Assembly: GCA_022829145.1 (NCBI GenBank)
Contig: CM040741.1
Span: 58,428,547-58,492,546, forward strand
Direction: 5' to 3'
DNA length: 64,000 nucleotides
DNA from: Albula goreensis
Lineage: Eukaryota > Chordata > Actinopteri > Albuliformes > Albulidae
Made by a program: the position numbers and the translations under genes
Notes under the pieces: model-generated
What the model was told of the DNA's origin: nothing
The model's input: only the letters and a program-made list of their open reading frames with translations
Databases searched by the model: none
Shown: positions 13,697-25,842 of the stretch, piece by piece
Layout of the letters: every line of letters starts with the position of its first letter
Position numbering within the stretch: the stretch's first letter is position 1

Positions 13697-16600
13697 TTCC
13701 AATGAAGGGCTTGAACTATTAAATGTTTGTGGCACCTTCTCCACCCTGCTGTTTGTGAATGGCACTATGTTTTGCTCTCTGTATACCCCAAAGCTCTTCA
13801 AGCTCTGCCTCATGTTTCCAAGGTTAGCTTGGGCCTCCCGAGGAGACTGCAATCTGCCTAGCAGCTCAGAAGGCAGATCCTTTCCAGTCCGGATGGTCTC
13901 TGAGTGCCGGCGGGAGCAGGCAGCGTGGAAGTCACGTACCAGTTCCCCCCGCTCTCGAGTGCGCTTCCATTGCTGCGAATCAGACAGAGATAGAGTGGAG
14001 AGTGTGTCCACTTCAAAGAGGTTCCTGGAGCCCCTTAGCAGAGTGTCTGTGCTTTGCTGGTTCCGCTGCTTATCTTTCAGCTTCGGCAAAGAGGGTTCTT
14101 TTTCAGACATCCCCAGTCTGTCACTCAAAATGCTCAGTAAGCAAGGGTTCTTTGCTCCGCTGAAGAGCCCACCCAGGTCTTCCCTCCCGGACCTGGAGAG
14201 CTGATCCTCGGTGTGCTTGTGCTTGTGCTTGTGTTTGCGTTTGTGAAGCCGGACGTTAGGCAAGTTACCTGTGCCACCGTTGGGAGACACCAACAAAGAC
14301 TGACTATCCTCAATTCCAGGAGAGGGCATCTGCTGAGAACCAAGTTTCATCTTGTGTTTGGCAGCAGTGGATAATTTTACATGGGCACTGGAATGGAACT
14401 GGGGTGGTGGCACTGCTGGCCTCATGAAAGGGGAGGTTGCTGCCCCAAGTGTGTGAGGCAAGTACAAAGGAGTGGGATATTGACTATAATATCCTAAGTT
14501 CATCATATTGGTGGCAATAGGCATTGATGTATAAGGCATTGCATAAGGTGCATAGTAACTGCCACTGGGATATGGGTAGCTAAATCCTTGGATGAAAGGC
14601 ATTTTAGACATTGGCTCATTGGCTTTGGCTGGCCTACCGCGCCTCTTTTTAGATTTGATTTCCGAATTCCTGCGAACATAGTGCAAGGGATCAAACGGGT
14701 AGTATGGCATAGGGTAGTAGTGGTCAAAGTTCACTCGGAAGATGCTAGGATACGCATTCTCATGATAAAAGTTGTAGCTGCGATGGGAAATACGGAAGAC
14801 CTGGAACTTTCCAATGAGCTCCTCAAGGTCAGCAAGAAACTGAAGGTCGTCTCGGCTCTGCAGGCCCTTTCTCTTCCGCCGGTGCTTCTGCTTTTTCAGA
14901 CTCTCTTGCACAAGGAAAGCTTTTGCAGTGACTGCAGCGACGTGCTTTGGACAGTGTCCTTTCTTAGCTCTGTTGGTGGCAGCTAGTGCAGCAGCTTCAG
15001 TGGGTTCAAAACTGCAGAAGTCAAAAGAGTACCTCCTACGGGATGCAGGGCCCTTCTCGGCTTGATCAGACGTGCTGTTGTTGTCAGTGCCAATTCCACT
15101 ATCGCTTGGGATCGTCTCCTCACTGTGAGACTCACTGATGGGAGACAAGGTGACCTCTTTGATGGAGGCCACCTCCGAGAGATGAGAAGGTGAGTTAGTC
15201 ATGAGTCTAGGGGGAGACAGCTTCCAGTTGCTACTGTGATAGCCCTTGGGAGCTCTTGTAGGCAACGCACTGACAGGCTGCAGATTTGGCATGGTCTTCA
15301 AATCTTGAAGGCTGGTCTCTGTGTTAGCAAGGCATAGCATTCCACCAGCTCCTGCAGGTTGAGTAGAGGGCAATGGCATGTTCCTAGCTGATGATATCGT
15401 GGACATCGACTGTGGATTAGAAGGCACTGCTGGATTCTCCAACTGGCTAGATGCAGAGTGCTTACCATGAAGTTTGTGCTGGTCTTGCTGGGCCTGAACC
15501 TCAGCTTTGGGCTTCCTACCCCTCTTCTTGCCAATATAAATTGTCCCTCGCTTACTTATATTGATTTGCTTGCCTAAACGGGCCTCGATTTTTGATGCCA
15601 CAGTCGACACAGCATTTGACACAGGAGTCGTAGATTTTAAAATCAGATTGCTATTAGCTGAACATGACAAAATCTCATTCAAGATGTGTTTCATCTTCAC
15701 CATTTTTATCCTTTTACTGCTGTTCTTGTCCCGGACACTCACAAGCCCTGTCTTTTTGTTATGCCTCAGCTGATTTGAAGAAGAAGGGGCTTTTACTTTA
15801 GCCACATCAAGAAGGTCTGAAAAATGATGCTTCTTTCTTCTTTTCTTCAAAGTTCCAGGTAACTCCCTGGCAATGGGGCTTATGGGGCTGCTAGACGTTC
15901 CCTCATGGATTGTTTCTACTGTAAGCAAAGGTTGCTTTTTTGGTCGGCCACGCTTCTTTTTAACAGGGGTGATGGCTGTCAAGCTGTCAGTGTTAGTATA
16001 CAGTGGGCTAGAGGGTGTGATGGGATAGGCTGAGGGAGGCTCCAGTACAGCTGTTGATAGACTGCTACAATTATTTGGATGACTGGGGGTTTTGGACTTT
16101 AGATGTGACCACCTCTCCTTGCCTTTTGGTTTTTGAAGCTTTTCATCTGCCTGATTACTCAAATCCACTGCTGCACTAGCTTTCCTCACAGGATTTTTCC
16201 TCAACTTATTTCTACATATGTCGGACATTGCAGTCATGGCTACTGCAGTTGCTGCCTCAGCTTGACTATCCTCCACCTGCTTCACCATTCTTTGCTCAAC
16301 CCTGTTTGGGGGTTTCAGCTCTGAGAAACCTCTTTCAACCTTTTTGTTTAACTCAGACAACTCCTCTGTTGAGTCTCTCAAGGCAGTGAGATCTTTTAAT
16401 GAGTCCCCATATTTTCGCTTTCTCCAAGGATGCACTTTATGTTCATCAGTCTTTGCTGGAGGAGACACTGAGTGGATCTCGCTCTCCTTCTCTACTTTTT
16501 TTCCAGCAGATTCACTCCCCCCAGAAGGGAATTTTCAGTTTTCTCAGGCTCAAAGATGAGCTTCTCTTTAACTTTATCTTGGGTTTCAGTCTCAGGGCTC

Positions 16601-17144
16601 TTTTCAGCCCTCTTTCCAAGCTGAGATTCTGAATTATAGGCCACCACATTTCGAATAGAGTCTTTTCGGCCATACTTTCCTCTTGATGTTTCCAAACACA
16701 AGTTCTGTAACCTCCTGCAACCCTTTGTCTTTTTTTGAAGTTGTAAGCATCGTTATACTGCTGTTTGGTTGTGTGGCCGGTGGCATATTTGCTGCAGAGG
16801 ATGGCTTAACTTGGGAGCCTGGGATTTGGCTCGCCATCCCAGAAGCAAACAGACCCAAAGGCACACTTCCTGTTACTTTCCTTTGCTGCAACTTGGAGAG
16901 GGGGTTTGTCAGATCTGGAGGAGAACTCCTGTTAACTGAAGCCGATTCTCTTTTTGATTCGGAGTCGGCCACATTCCCTTGAGGTGAGCCTCCTCTGGCT
17001 TGGTGGATCGGGGTGGGTCCGGTCCAGTTGATGCTGGAGACTGCTCCTGAGCTGCTGCTTTGGTTTCATGGATTCTCCCCGGAGGTCTTCCAGATGGTCA
17101 CTTCCATTTTGTTCAGCAACAGGCTTGAAAGGTGTTTCATAAAA
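13696..17144 (-). CDS. ash1l: ash1l giant coding exon (exon 3), N-terminal region of ASH1L; frame broken near its start
   Basis: ASH1L is a nuclear Trithorax-group protein that mono- and dimethylates histone H3 K36 and keeps developmental genes active. This 3449-base exon encodes the long disordered, basic N-terminal part that precedes the SET domain. From 16468 to the donor the frame is open for about 924 codons; numbering from the GTG codon at 16468, three AT-hooks lie at 170-179, 313-321 and 607-615, a conserved serine-rich block at 440-470, a tyrosine-rich conserved block at 540-600 (with [10 protein letters not shown]) and a [10 protein letters not shown] stretch at 743-752. All recall human ASH1L blocks in the same order. 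Upstream of 16468 the coding sequence continues but passes through four frame changes (see Findings). The acceptor at 17145 is strong and phase 0, matching exon 2; the donor is phase 1. The exon is shorter than the human one (about 4.6 kb). Gene identity is close to certain; the intactness of this copy is not. Confidence 0.95.
14624..14650 (-). other. ash1l: AT-hook 3 (KKRRGRPAK)
   Basis: The core RGRP is flanked by basic residues, a canonical AT-hook that binds the minor groove of AT-rich DNA. It follows the conserved [10 protein letters not shown] block, as in the human protein, where the equivalent is KKKRGRPPK. The conserved placement is strong support for the ash1l assignment. Confidence 0.88.
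15086..15103 (-). other. ash1l: Conserved DSGIGT motif (phosphodegron-like)
   Basis: The codons GAT AGT GGA ATT GGC ACT encode DSGIGT within the highly conserved run [18 protein letters not shown]. The pattern matches the DSG-hydrophobic-x-S/T form recognised by the SCF subunit beta-TrCP when both hydroxyl residues are phosphorylated. The same residues occur in human ASH1L as I recall it. Function as a degron is inferred from the motif only. Confidence 0.55.
15506..15532 (-). other. ash1l: AT-hook 2 (GKKRGRKPK)
   Basis: An AT-hook-type basic motif directly after the conserved [12 protein letters not shown] segment. The human protein has the near-identical GKRRGRKPK after QINVSKKGTIYI. This is one of the most diagnostic matches in the window. 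Confidence 0.9.
15932..15961 (-). other. ash1l: AT-hook 1 ([10 protein letters not shown])
   Basis: A canonical RGRP AT-hook in a basic cluster that could also act as a nuclear localisation signal. It corresponds to the human PKKRGRPKRQ segment. Together with the two other hooks it gives this exon three predicted AT-rich DNA-contact sites. Confidence 0.9.
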
Positions 17145-17171
17145 CTGGAGAGGAAAAAACATAAAAGAGAA
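17145..17171 (-). other. ash1l: Splice acceptor of ash1l giant exon
   Basis: On the minus strand a pyrimidine-rich tract (TTCTCTTTTATGTTTTTTCC) runs into CTCTCCAG, and the exon starts TTTTATGAAACACC at 17144. The first codon (Phe) is complete, so the acceptor is phase 0 and joins directly to the phase-0 donor of the upstream exon at 53795. Confidence 0.9.
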
Positions 17172-19830
17172 GAATTTACAATTCTGTAAAACAGTGCCTT
17201 CACAAGTTTCTACCAGATCATGCATAATATACCCTGCAGGCTATGCCTAGCAGGGATTCCTAAATGCCAAAGGAAAAGGAAAAAATATGACTGAGCTGGT
17301 AATTCTATTATCATTACACCCTGGAAGGATTGGAGAGAGCTGCACATAGCCACAGGCTACAGCCATTTTTTTCTCAGTCTCCTCCTGAGGCAGGCTCGAC
17401 ATCAAATTGCTACAAATCTGATGAGATGAACTCAAGGATAGAATGACCCAGACATTAGTCTGTCAAACATCCTCTTTTCATGAGCTTCTTCTTGTGCTTA
17501 TTCTTCTCATGGAGGTCACAGTGTTGTAATTGAGTAATTGAAAACTACACGCAATCCCCTGTGTGCTGCAAGTTAACAGTCTTATCTCTGTAGATTGCAA
17601 TGATAAATCCTTCTTGTGTAGACATACAAGTGAGAAGAGAACGAAAGACCATACATTAAAACACATGCTACTAATGTTTTGCAAAAACATTTAATTGGCA
17701 AGCGAGTTTCAAGATGCATCACCAGCTAAGAAAGGCCTTTTTACATATATGTTGCATATTTTTTAACTAGTCTTAAATTTTTTAAATCTGCTTATCAAAA
17801 TGAGGGTGTTTTCCTGCATTACAGTAATATTTGAGTCTTATTTAAAAAGGACTGGTGATAGCCAACTATCTTACTTGGTTAGTTTATCTAGAAAAGACAA
17901 ATAATGCATCTGGCTGGCTTAGATTAAGGTCATGGTCTTATAACTGTGTTTGCAGACAATTAACAAGCACACTGATGCACACTGCATACTGATATTCTAA
18001 AGATCTGTAAAAACATCAGGGGCAGGAAAGCAGAAATCATACGTTTATTTCAAATTAGCAGGGGTAATATTTATGAAATACCTTCTCACACATGTGGCTG
18101 TATCTCCTATCTACAAAAAGAGTACCTAATAAGGTATTTATCTAAACACCAAGATACTGTTTGATGTATACTTCCTCCAATACTGTCAGGAAAGGCATCT
18201 CTTAAAGATTGAGGAAATGTGACAGGGCCCATGTGTGCCAATAATATTTAGATCTACCTTGACTCCCTGACAACATAAGAACTTTAATCAATACATTTGG
18301 CAACCATCCGACTCGCATTAATTCATCATGGCTTAAACGCCATGAATAAAGTAAAGGTAAGGAAACCCAGAGTGACAGGGCACTGTAGATTACCTGAACT
18401 CATCTAGGAATTTCTTTCTGCATGAATTTTAATCCCCGCTGTCAAGTTTCCCTGTTCTAGGTCCACCATTCATCAAAACCACACAGTATGAATTTAAATA
18501 AAATACCTGCTTCTGATTCTTTTAAACTGCCTTGTTAGCTATGTATAGGATGTTTGCCATATGCCAGGTAGCCACTCTTTTATAGTGATACTACAAAGCA
18601 ATTTCCCAGATAAAAAGCAAAAAACAAGCTGAGCAAATGCTCTTTAAAACCAATGGCTACTGCCGGTTCTAAATCCTACCCACAATTTTGTTTTTCAATA
18701 TAGGTTTCCTTTTATTTTGCAACTGAGACCAAAGCATGAAAGCAGTTTTGAAGTTTTAATTTCCGTGTTGTGGTTGCAGTTGAGCGTTTAGAGAGCGCTT
18801 TATCATAGAACTGGGCTCTGACATGCCCCTGAAATTGAATGCATTTATATAAGAAATTACTCAACCTTCTTTTTCAGTCCGCTACCCTATCCTCACAGCG
18901 CAGTCTATTGCTCTTTTTGCATTCAAATTTTATATCCCTGGGTAACTGGAAACAAGCATTTGGAATTTTGATGGAACGCTATCATTGCAAATAATCATAA
19001 CGAAAGTTCATATCTGTTATGCATTTTCAGAATTTTGAAAATAGAGAAATTCTGAATGCTGATTTTACTTCTGTGACACTTTCACAGCAGAATATTACTC
19101 ATTACAAATAAGGACAATTTTTGGTATTTTTCATGAGGCAGAAAAACAGAGAAATAGCAGTTAATGATGGGGTGGGGAAAATGCAAGGGTTGGATTGCAA
19201 TTAAGTTTTTGAAATGTATATTTCTATGAAATAAACATTCTGAGGTTAACAGAATTTTTTTGGAATGGTCAGTGACCAAAAAAAAGTTTCTAACCCGCAC
19301 TAATTGAGCATGAACAAAGAAAGGCCACACTCTCTCTCTCTCTCTGTTCTGTGCTCACAAAGAAAACATAGAAACCATCTCTCAAAAATGGATAGGGTTG
19401 AATAAAAGAGGTCAACACAAACAGACTTCAAATTTCAAGCTTGGCTTGAAGATGCCTTCACGAGTGATGAGGAATGACAACTCTTCCAAATTCTGGCGCC
19501 AGGAAAGCACAGTGTCTTTTCTTAATAACCCAAGATGTAAATAAGCAGAGACAAATACAAAATTATATGCCAACCATTACAAGATGCATATGACTTTCAA
19601 ATACATCTGGCTCCCTTTTAACTAGATCCTCAGCTTCACTGGAATAAAAGACCTTCTCATTTTGTTCTACAGTGGAAAGATTTAATGAATCTGCAACTAA
19701 TGTACACACTAATCAAGCTTCACTTTTTAGGTTTCCCTCCAATAAAAAATCTGCAAGAATAATTCCACTGTGGTCTCAGTACTTGTGTGTCTTCTTCCTA
19801 AAGTAACTGCCTGCCCACTAGTTTCTCGCT

Positions 19831-19980
19831 CACTCTCATCCCATGTCTCTCTCAAACACACTTTCACTCTCTCACACTCACTCACACTTTTTCTCTCTCA
19901 CTCTTTCTCCCTCATTCACTGTCTCTCTCTCATGCACACGTTCTCTTCCTCTCTCACTCACTGTGTCTCTCCCATTTTCG

Positions 19981-20022
<42 letters not shown>

Positions 20023-20038
20023 ACTCTCTCCCTCTCCT
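19831..20038. repeat. Polypyrimidine CT/CACT tract with (CT)n core
   Basis: About 200 bases consist almost wholly of C and T with periodic CAC interruptions, including a pure (CT)n run at 19984-20018. Two plus-strand open frames rich in Leu, Ser and His are low-complexity artefacts of this tract. On the ash1l transcript the tract is purine-rich (GA). It could form triplex DNA and is likely length-polymorphic. Confidence 0.9.
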
Positions 20039-21436
20039 CATTAAGCCACCCCCTCAGAGCATGCAGCAGGACATTTTATCTGCAGTGCACAGTCTATGCA
20101 GTCACGCTTGGCTGTAAAATTCCCAGCATGCTTAAGGTGGAGAGCGGGAGAGGTGGTGGACTCTCACTGGAGGAAGGTGTTTGTCTCTGCAGAGGAGCTG
20201 CTCGAATGAATATCTTTCTGTCAATGGTTTTTAATTAAGAGGAGCACAGTTGGAAGATGCAGAGATCTCCCCTCCGCAGGTCATGCTTGTTTTTTTCCAT
20301 TCTCCAAGAGACTGCAACACCTTTCAGTTTCTTAATCCTGTAATCCTTTGTGGAATTTGTGGTCCCCCAAGCCTGGAGGATACAGTCTCTGTAGCCTTCC
20401 TGTGGCCGCTTAATTTAGCTAAATGGTTAAAAGGTCTCCCCTCTCTCCAGCAACAATGTCACAGCTATTCCATCACATTCACTTTAAATATGATAATCAT
20501 TAAAACTCCACTGCATGTCTGCAGGCAAACATTTCAAACTAAATGATGGGAAAAACAAAGCTCTATATCTATTTTATTTAAACCATTTCAGAATCTTCCA
20601 TGACTGTGTTGGTCCCAACCAACTCTATCCACCAGCATTGTCTACACCACAATATGTATGTCAGTCACATTTACAGTAAGTGAAACCACATAATGGATGA
20701 TACAAAACACTGTCTTGCAAGTTTTGTTAGTTCTGTCATCTCCCTTATGTAAAATAACAAGAAATTACAATTATACTTTTTACCCTCATTAAAACATCAG
20801 CCTTACAATTCTCACCAAGATACATCTGGATTTGCATTGAATTCTTTGATATATAGATTATCTTTGTTCTAGACCCATACCAAAGAAGCATAGCCCAAAT
20901 GGTACACTTACCAGAGGCAACTTCTAGTCCTTCGTCTTCCAGTCCAACACAAGCTGCAATCTATCAAGCCAACTCTGGCTCTGACACTCCAACCCACTAA
21001 GCTCATATAAAAGCACATTCAATGGCAGCCACTTAGTTTACAATGAGAATGGAGAGTGCTACGCTCACAGGTCACCTTTGAAAACAGTGGTGTGGCGAAA
21101 ATCTGTACAGAGCAGTAATAAATTACAGATCCCCCCTTAATGATGACTTTGCCTTGGCAGTGCTACTGAGCAGCTGTCTTGGAGAGGCCGCGGACCCAGC
21201 TGGTGGGGTCAAATCCACTCAAAATCCAGACATAGCAACAATCAGCCGCTCAAGATATTGTAAATTCAAAAATAAGCAGTGCAAATTACAGAAGCAGTCA
21301 GCTGGTAATAAGCACGGCTTTCTTCTGCGCTCGCAACACGCATGCATTCCTCTTTCCCTTTCTCTACTTTTTTCCCCCTCTCGCCTCAGCTCATTCCGGA
21401 TACAATAAGTGACAGCTTGTGTCATGCTGCTCTGCC

Positions 21437-21555
21437 GTGTGTGTGTGTGTTCTGTAACCAAGGGTTACCACGGGTTACAGCTGCCACAAACAGCCAATAG
21501 TACATTCCGCCAACCTCCTCCCTGCCTCCCTGCCTGCCTGCCTGTCTGTCTGCCC
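21437..21555. repeat. (GT)7 microsatellite and CCTG/TCTG tetranucleotide tract
   Basis: A pure GT run spans 21437-21450, and 21521-21555 is an imperfect CCTG/TCTG repeat. The segment between them contains the inverted sequence AACCAAGGGTTACCACGGGTTACAG, which has no assigned meaning. Confidence 0.75.
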
Positions 21556-23739
21556 CTGAACAGTGTGTACCATAAAACCCTGTGCTTAGAACACACCCTT
21601 TCCTGGATCCCCTTGACCAAGAGCAAGACGACTGCACTGCGCTACTTTTCTAATTAAGTGACACGGAGGGTTAAGTTCCAGACCTGACAAATGTTAAGGT
21701 CAAACATCGCTCAAAGCCGTCTCTGTGAGTCAGATCTTTCACATGCATTAGCCAGCAGTGCTACCACAAAATGACATCATGCTGAGCAAATCACGACACA
21801 CGCGCAGGCAGGACCACCGCTCCGTCTGAGTGTTCTGAGAATACAAAGGACAGAATAGAGGGTGACGACAGCCTGGGAATGGGGCATGCTGGGGAAGGTC
21901 AGGCAAAACTGCCTGTGCCATTTTCCAACCCTTTCCTGATTTGGCGGTTTTTATGATGATGAACTGTCAAGAGGGTTTGTTTGCAAAAGTCTCAGCCAGT
22001 TATTTATGGCCCTGCTGCAGATGGCTCTGTGATTCAGAGACAGGGGCAGTGAAGAGATTCCAAATCTCCAGCATAATTATTTCCAAGAAACTGAAATGTA
22101 GCTGAACAGAAAATGCCATAATCAACGGCACACAGCCTTGTCTGTATTAACAGGAAAGCTCTGTATTATGACATACCAAGCGACCTCACATACACTGTAT
22201 GAGATTTACTCATTTCAGAAACATAAAACAAAATTGTTCTTTGTAGCATGATAAGGTAGCTGTCTTCTACATAAGCAACAATTAACCCTCTAGTCAAAGT
22301 ACAAAGCTTCATCTGTACTTGGATTCCCTTCCTGGGCCACTCCTTTCCCTTGACTTGATTTAGAAAATCATCCAAAGCAATGATGGGGACACTGTGTTGC
22401 AGGAGTTGTTGTATCTAAGACATGTTTTTGGCCAGCTAATCATTCTTCAAACTGACTGGTCAAAGCATCTCTCACAAAATGACAGCAGTGTTTTACCAAA
22501 CACGGAGTTAGATGATGTTAGCTTAAACATCCTTTCATGAAATTAACAAAAAATACACATTTACACTACACATGAAAGAGGGAATGAATTCAGGTCAAAT
22601 GTCATGCCTTGCAGGTAAAGAGGGGACAAATAAAACAAAAAAATATAGTGTTGCCATATTCCAAACTTCAGTGGGAGGGCAGACAGTAAAACAGAACTAA
22701 GCAAATGTGCACCATGACCACCAGTAACACTCCACATAGCCACAATACTAATTGCTCAAATTACAGCATTTGTAAGTTGGGTCTCCAGTGACAGTTTAAG
22801 GGTGCTACAGGTGAATGTGACTGCAGGCTTGTCTGACATCCATTGAGACGGAGCAGCCTGGAGACATGAGACACATGAGTAGAGACGACACAGAGATGGA
22901 TAGTGTGTCATTCACCTGATACAGACACACTTTCTACAGTTACCTGCCACTCCGTCTCATAACTGTGTAAGGCACACAAAAGAAGAGAAAAATGCTGGGG
23001 GCATGCTGTGCTCAACAAAAAAGCTACGAAACAACACTACTGTTTAAGTGTAAAATGAGCTACTGTAATACATAACTGTGATAGTAAAAGGCTTAAAATG
23101 TTTCAAAATCACTAGTTCTGAATCATTTGGCAGGGACACAAACAGAGACGAGTCACAAAGGAGTCTAGTCAGGAGGAGGCTCCATTAGTCAAGGGAGAAG
23201 TGGACCTAAGCATGAACCAGTGGAGAAGTCAATGTAGGCTGACAAACAGAGGCAATATTTAAATGTTGAAGTATTAGAAATAACGGGTACTGTGACCACC
23301 ACCACAGTGCCTCTTCAAAAGACCTTTTTTTTTTCTTGCCAATATGAGGATGGGTGAGCATAATGTTTTCCAAGGGAATAATAACCTGGATTCATATAGC
23401 ATGCCTGGCTCGGAGAGGTTGAACCTGAGATGATGGGTGGGTGTCCAAGGGCAAAGAAAGTTCTGAAGTGAGATCTGAAGACTTCAAAAGACTATTGGTG
23501 TGCAGAACCCAAACCACTTAGCCTGCAAGGATAAGGGTAACATGCCAAGGATAAGTCATATTAATAGAGAAGCTGTGCTCACTTCCCCCATGGTAAAGCA
23601 TGTGTGAAAAAGTGCTGCTAACGCATTCTCATAGCGTACTGTCAAAATGCATCCTTCCACTTAGCAGAAACCAGTGTTTTTTTTTTAATATCGGGTAAAC
23701 TTTAAGCATGACCACGGCTTTAGTGCTTCCATCTGTGTG

Positions 23740-24010
23740 AAGAACTGCAATCGATTAGCCAGAAACGCTCGGCTGAATTCTGGTTTCTCAGGCAGCCCGG
23801 CCACACTGCTTCCAGCCTTGACATGTGTAAGCAGTTAAAACATCCTTAAGTGCCTCTCAAAAGTTAAATTACTGTGAGGGGATTGTTCGGCTCTCCATCG
23901 CTCCGCTTAAGGGTCACCTCGCAGATCAGTCTTCCGTCTGAAATGATTGGCCACACTGAAGTCGTTAAGGATGAGGTAATCACATAATCACGTAATAAAG
24001 TCAAGAAGTA
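23740..24010. promoter_or_regulatory. CpG-retaining intronic stretch, candidate element (low confidence)
   Basis: The segment keeps an unusual number of CpGs for this intron (for instance in GAAACGCTCGGC, CAGCCCGGCC, CATCGCTCCGC, CCTCGCAG, CTTCCGTC, AAGTCG). Methylated vertebrate introns normally lose CpG, so local retention can mark a constrained or unmethylated element. The sequence gives no more direct evidence. Confidence 0.22.
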
Positions 24011-25296
24011 GAACAAGCGGGTACTGTCCTCCTTATACACTTAACAGATGTGGAGAACAGCTACCAAAGCTGAAACAATACTGTTATGAACATACAACAC
24101 ATTCAGGAGAGATCATTCAGGTAGCGCATCTCCCATGTCAATCATGAGATTTTAAGCACAACACCGCTGGACTCATTTTAGAAGAATAAAAACGAAAAGG
24201 TTAATTAAAATATTGATAATTAAACACAAAAAATTAATTCTGGTGCCATTACTACTAGTCTGAATAATTATGGCAATATGAATTAAGGGCCATCCAGTAA
24301 GCTATGCATATTCTTTCATTATGACTAATTAACACTGATGTGTTCCAAGAGATCTGCTACTCATCCATCAAATGGGAATGATTAAAAGTCAACAATGTGG
24401 ATGTTTTTTTTAAACCACTACCAACAGAACTGATATGCAGGCAAATTACATTTTGTGATACACTATCAGCATTTTATTTTTTTAACTACAACTAAAATGG
24501 ATGATGAGTTAAAAAATCCTTGCGTTATGCTTAGTTCTCCCCTGACATGCTGACACATTCCACAACCTCAGGCGATCTGTTCTTTCTGACCCCAAATTAT
24601 CTTTGGTTACAATGGCACATGTGGGTGTGCAGTGTAACTGGTACACAGGCATTTCAGAACATCATGTTCTCTTATCCTTTTAAGGTTAAGATATGAATAT
24701 ACAAGACCATAATGTCTCTTTCAATGCTTAACATTAATATGGCAACGTCGGAATTACCCTCTGTGAAACAGCAGGGAGCAATTCAGAGCAAGAGAGGCTT
24801 GCCACTTTCAGGGCTGTTGGCCTGGCAACTGATGACATTGTTGAGGATGAAGATTCTCATCTGGGGAGCTTGCTGCAGAGCAGGAACCAATACTGCTTGC
24901 AATGATCTGAGGTGTGTTTCCAAGCTGCTTTGCATGTCTCTTTTTTTCTACAGATCTAATAATTATAACTACATAATCATTTCTGATTTGTCATAAATAC
25001 TCCTACAAGTGCTTTCTATGCACTAAATACAGTGTACAGAGACCCCTATTCTTTCTTAGGCTTTCTCAGGGCGTACCAGCCTCATGTGTCACATTTCCAA
25101 ACTTATCCAAGATAAATAAAAAAAAATAAAAAAAAACTGTTCAGTGAAACTGGTGTCAGTCAGCATCTGGGCACCGGAGACCACAGTTGTCAGAGCTTTC
25201 AAACAAAAGGCTGGCCTGAATGTCAGTTAAGGAGATGGCTTCCTCAGAGAATAGCGACCCTGCGGAGGAGAGAGGTATGAGGAGGGGCACAACTGG

Positions 25297-25478
25297 GGTT
25301 CAGAGGAAACCTTCAATGGTAAAATGAATGACGGCATCAGTCATGCTGGGGAAGTCACGAAACTAGGAACAGGAGAGTGAGAGATAGATCTGAAGTTTCC
25401 CATCAAAGCCATCCTGTTCCAGTGACTTCCAGAGTCATTGTCAGGGAGTTCAGGGAATCAAAATGTTCAAATGTAGGT
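25297..25478 (+). repeat. Interspersed repeat, copy A
   Basis: This ~180-base segment aligns in the same orientation with 29561-29736, about 4.3 kb away. Shared landmarks in order are TTCAGAGGAAACCT, TGAATGAC(G/A)GCATCA, TCTGAAG, CATCAAGG-like, CCTGTTCCAGTG and a terminal TCAAAATGT-(n)-AAATGTAGG. By eye, identity is roughly 70-75% with several indels. No terminal inverted repeat, poly-A tail or RNA polymerase III box could be identified, so the class of element is unknown. Confidence 0.65.
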
Positions 25479-25842
25479 ATGTGTTCTGTGAGGATGAATC
25501 AATGCAAGGATTTCTATGATTTATGGACAGTGATGGCTGCATGGGACTTAATGCAGAACAAGGACAAATTTGGTGGATAAGGCTTCATTTATCTCATCAA
25601 ACACAGCAGAGAAGGATGATGTTCATGGACAAATATCCATTTGCACAGGAATACTGGGATGTCCAACAACATGCTATAAGAAAGCTATAGCCCTAAAGAA
25701 ATGTAACAAGAGGTAGATCAGTATTCAGCCAGTGCTTAGTATTTAACACTGAGTCATATGGTCAAACTGATGCTAAAACAACCCAACATTTTTTGCAGTG
25801 CATTTACTACAGAAAACTAGGGATGTTTCAGTTGTGTATCAT

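Noticed and set aside
13755-14986. Plus-strand frames of 149 and 132 codons opposite the giant exon
   Set aside because: Antisense shadows of the long ash1l frame, with no homology of their own.
19770-20238. Two plus-strand frames of 115 and 131 codons rich in Leu, Ser and His
   Set aside because: They are read through a (CT)n/CACT simple repeat that stays open in several frames.
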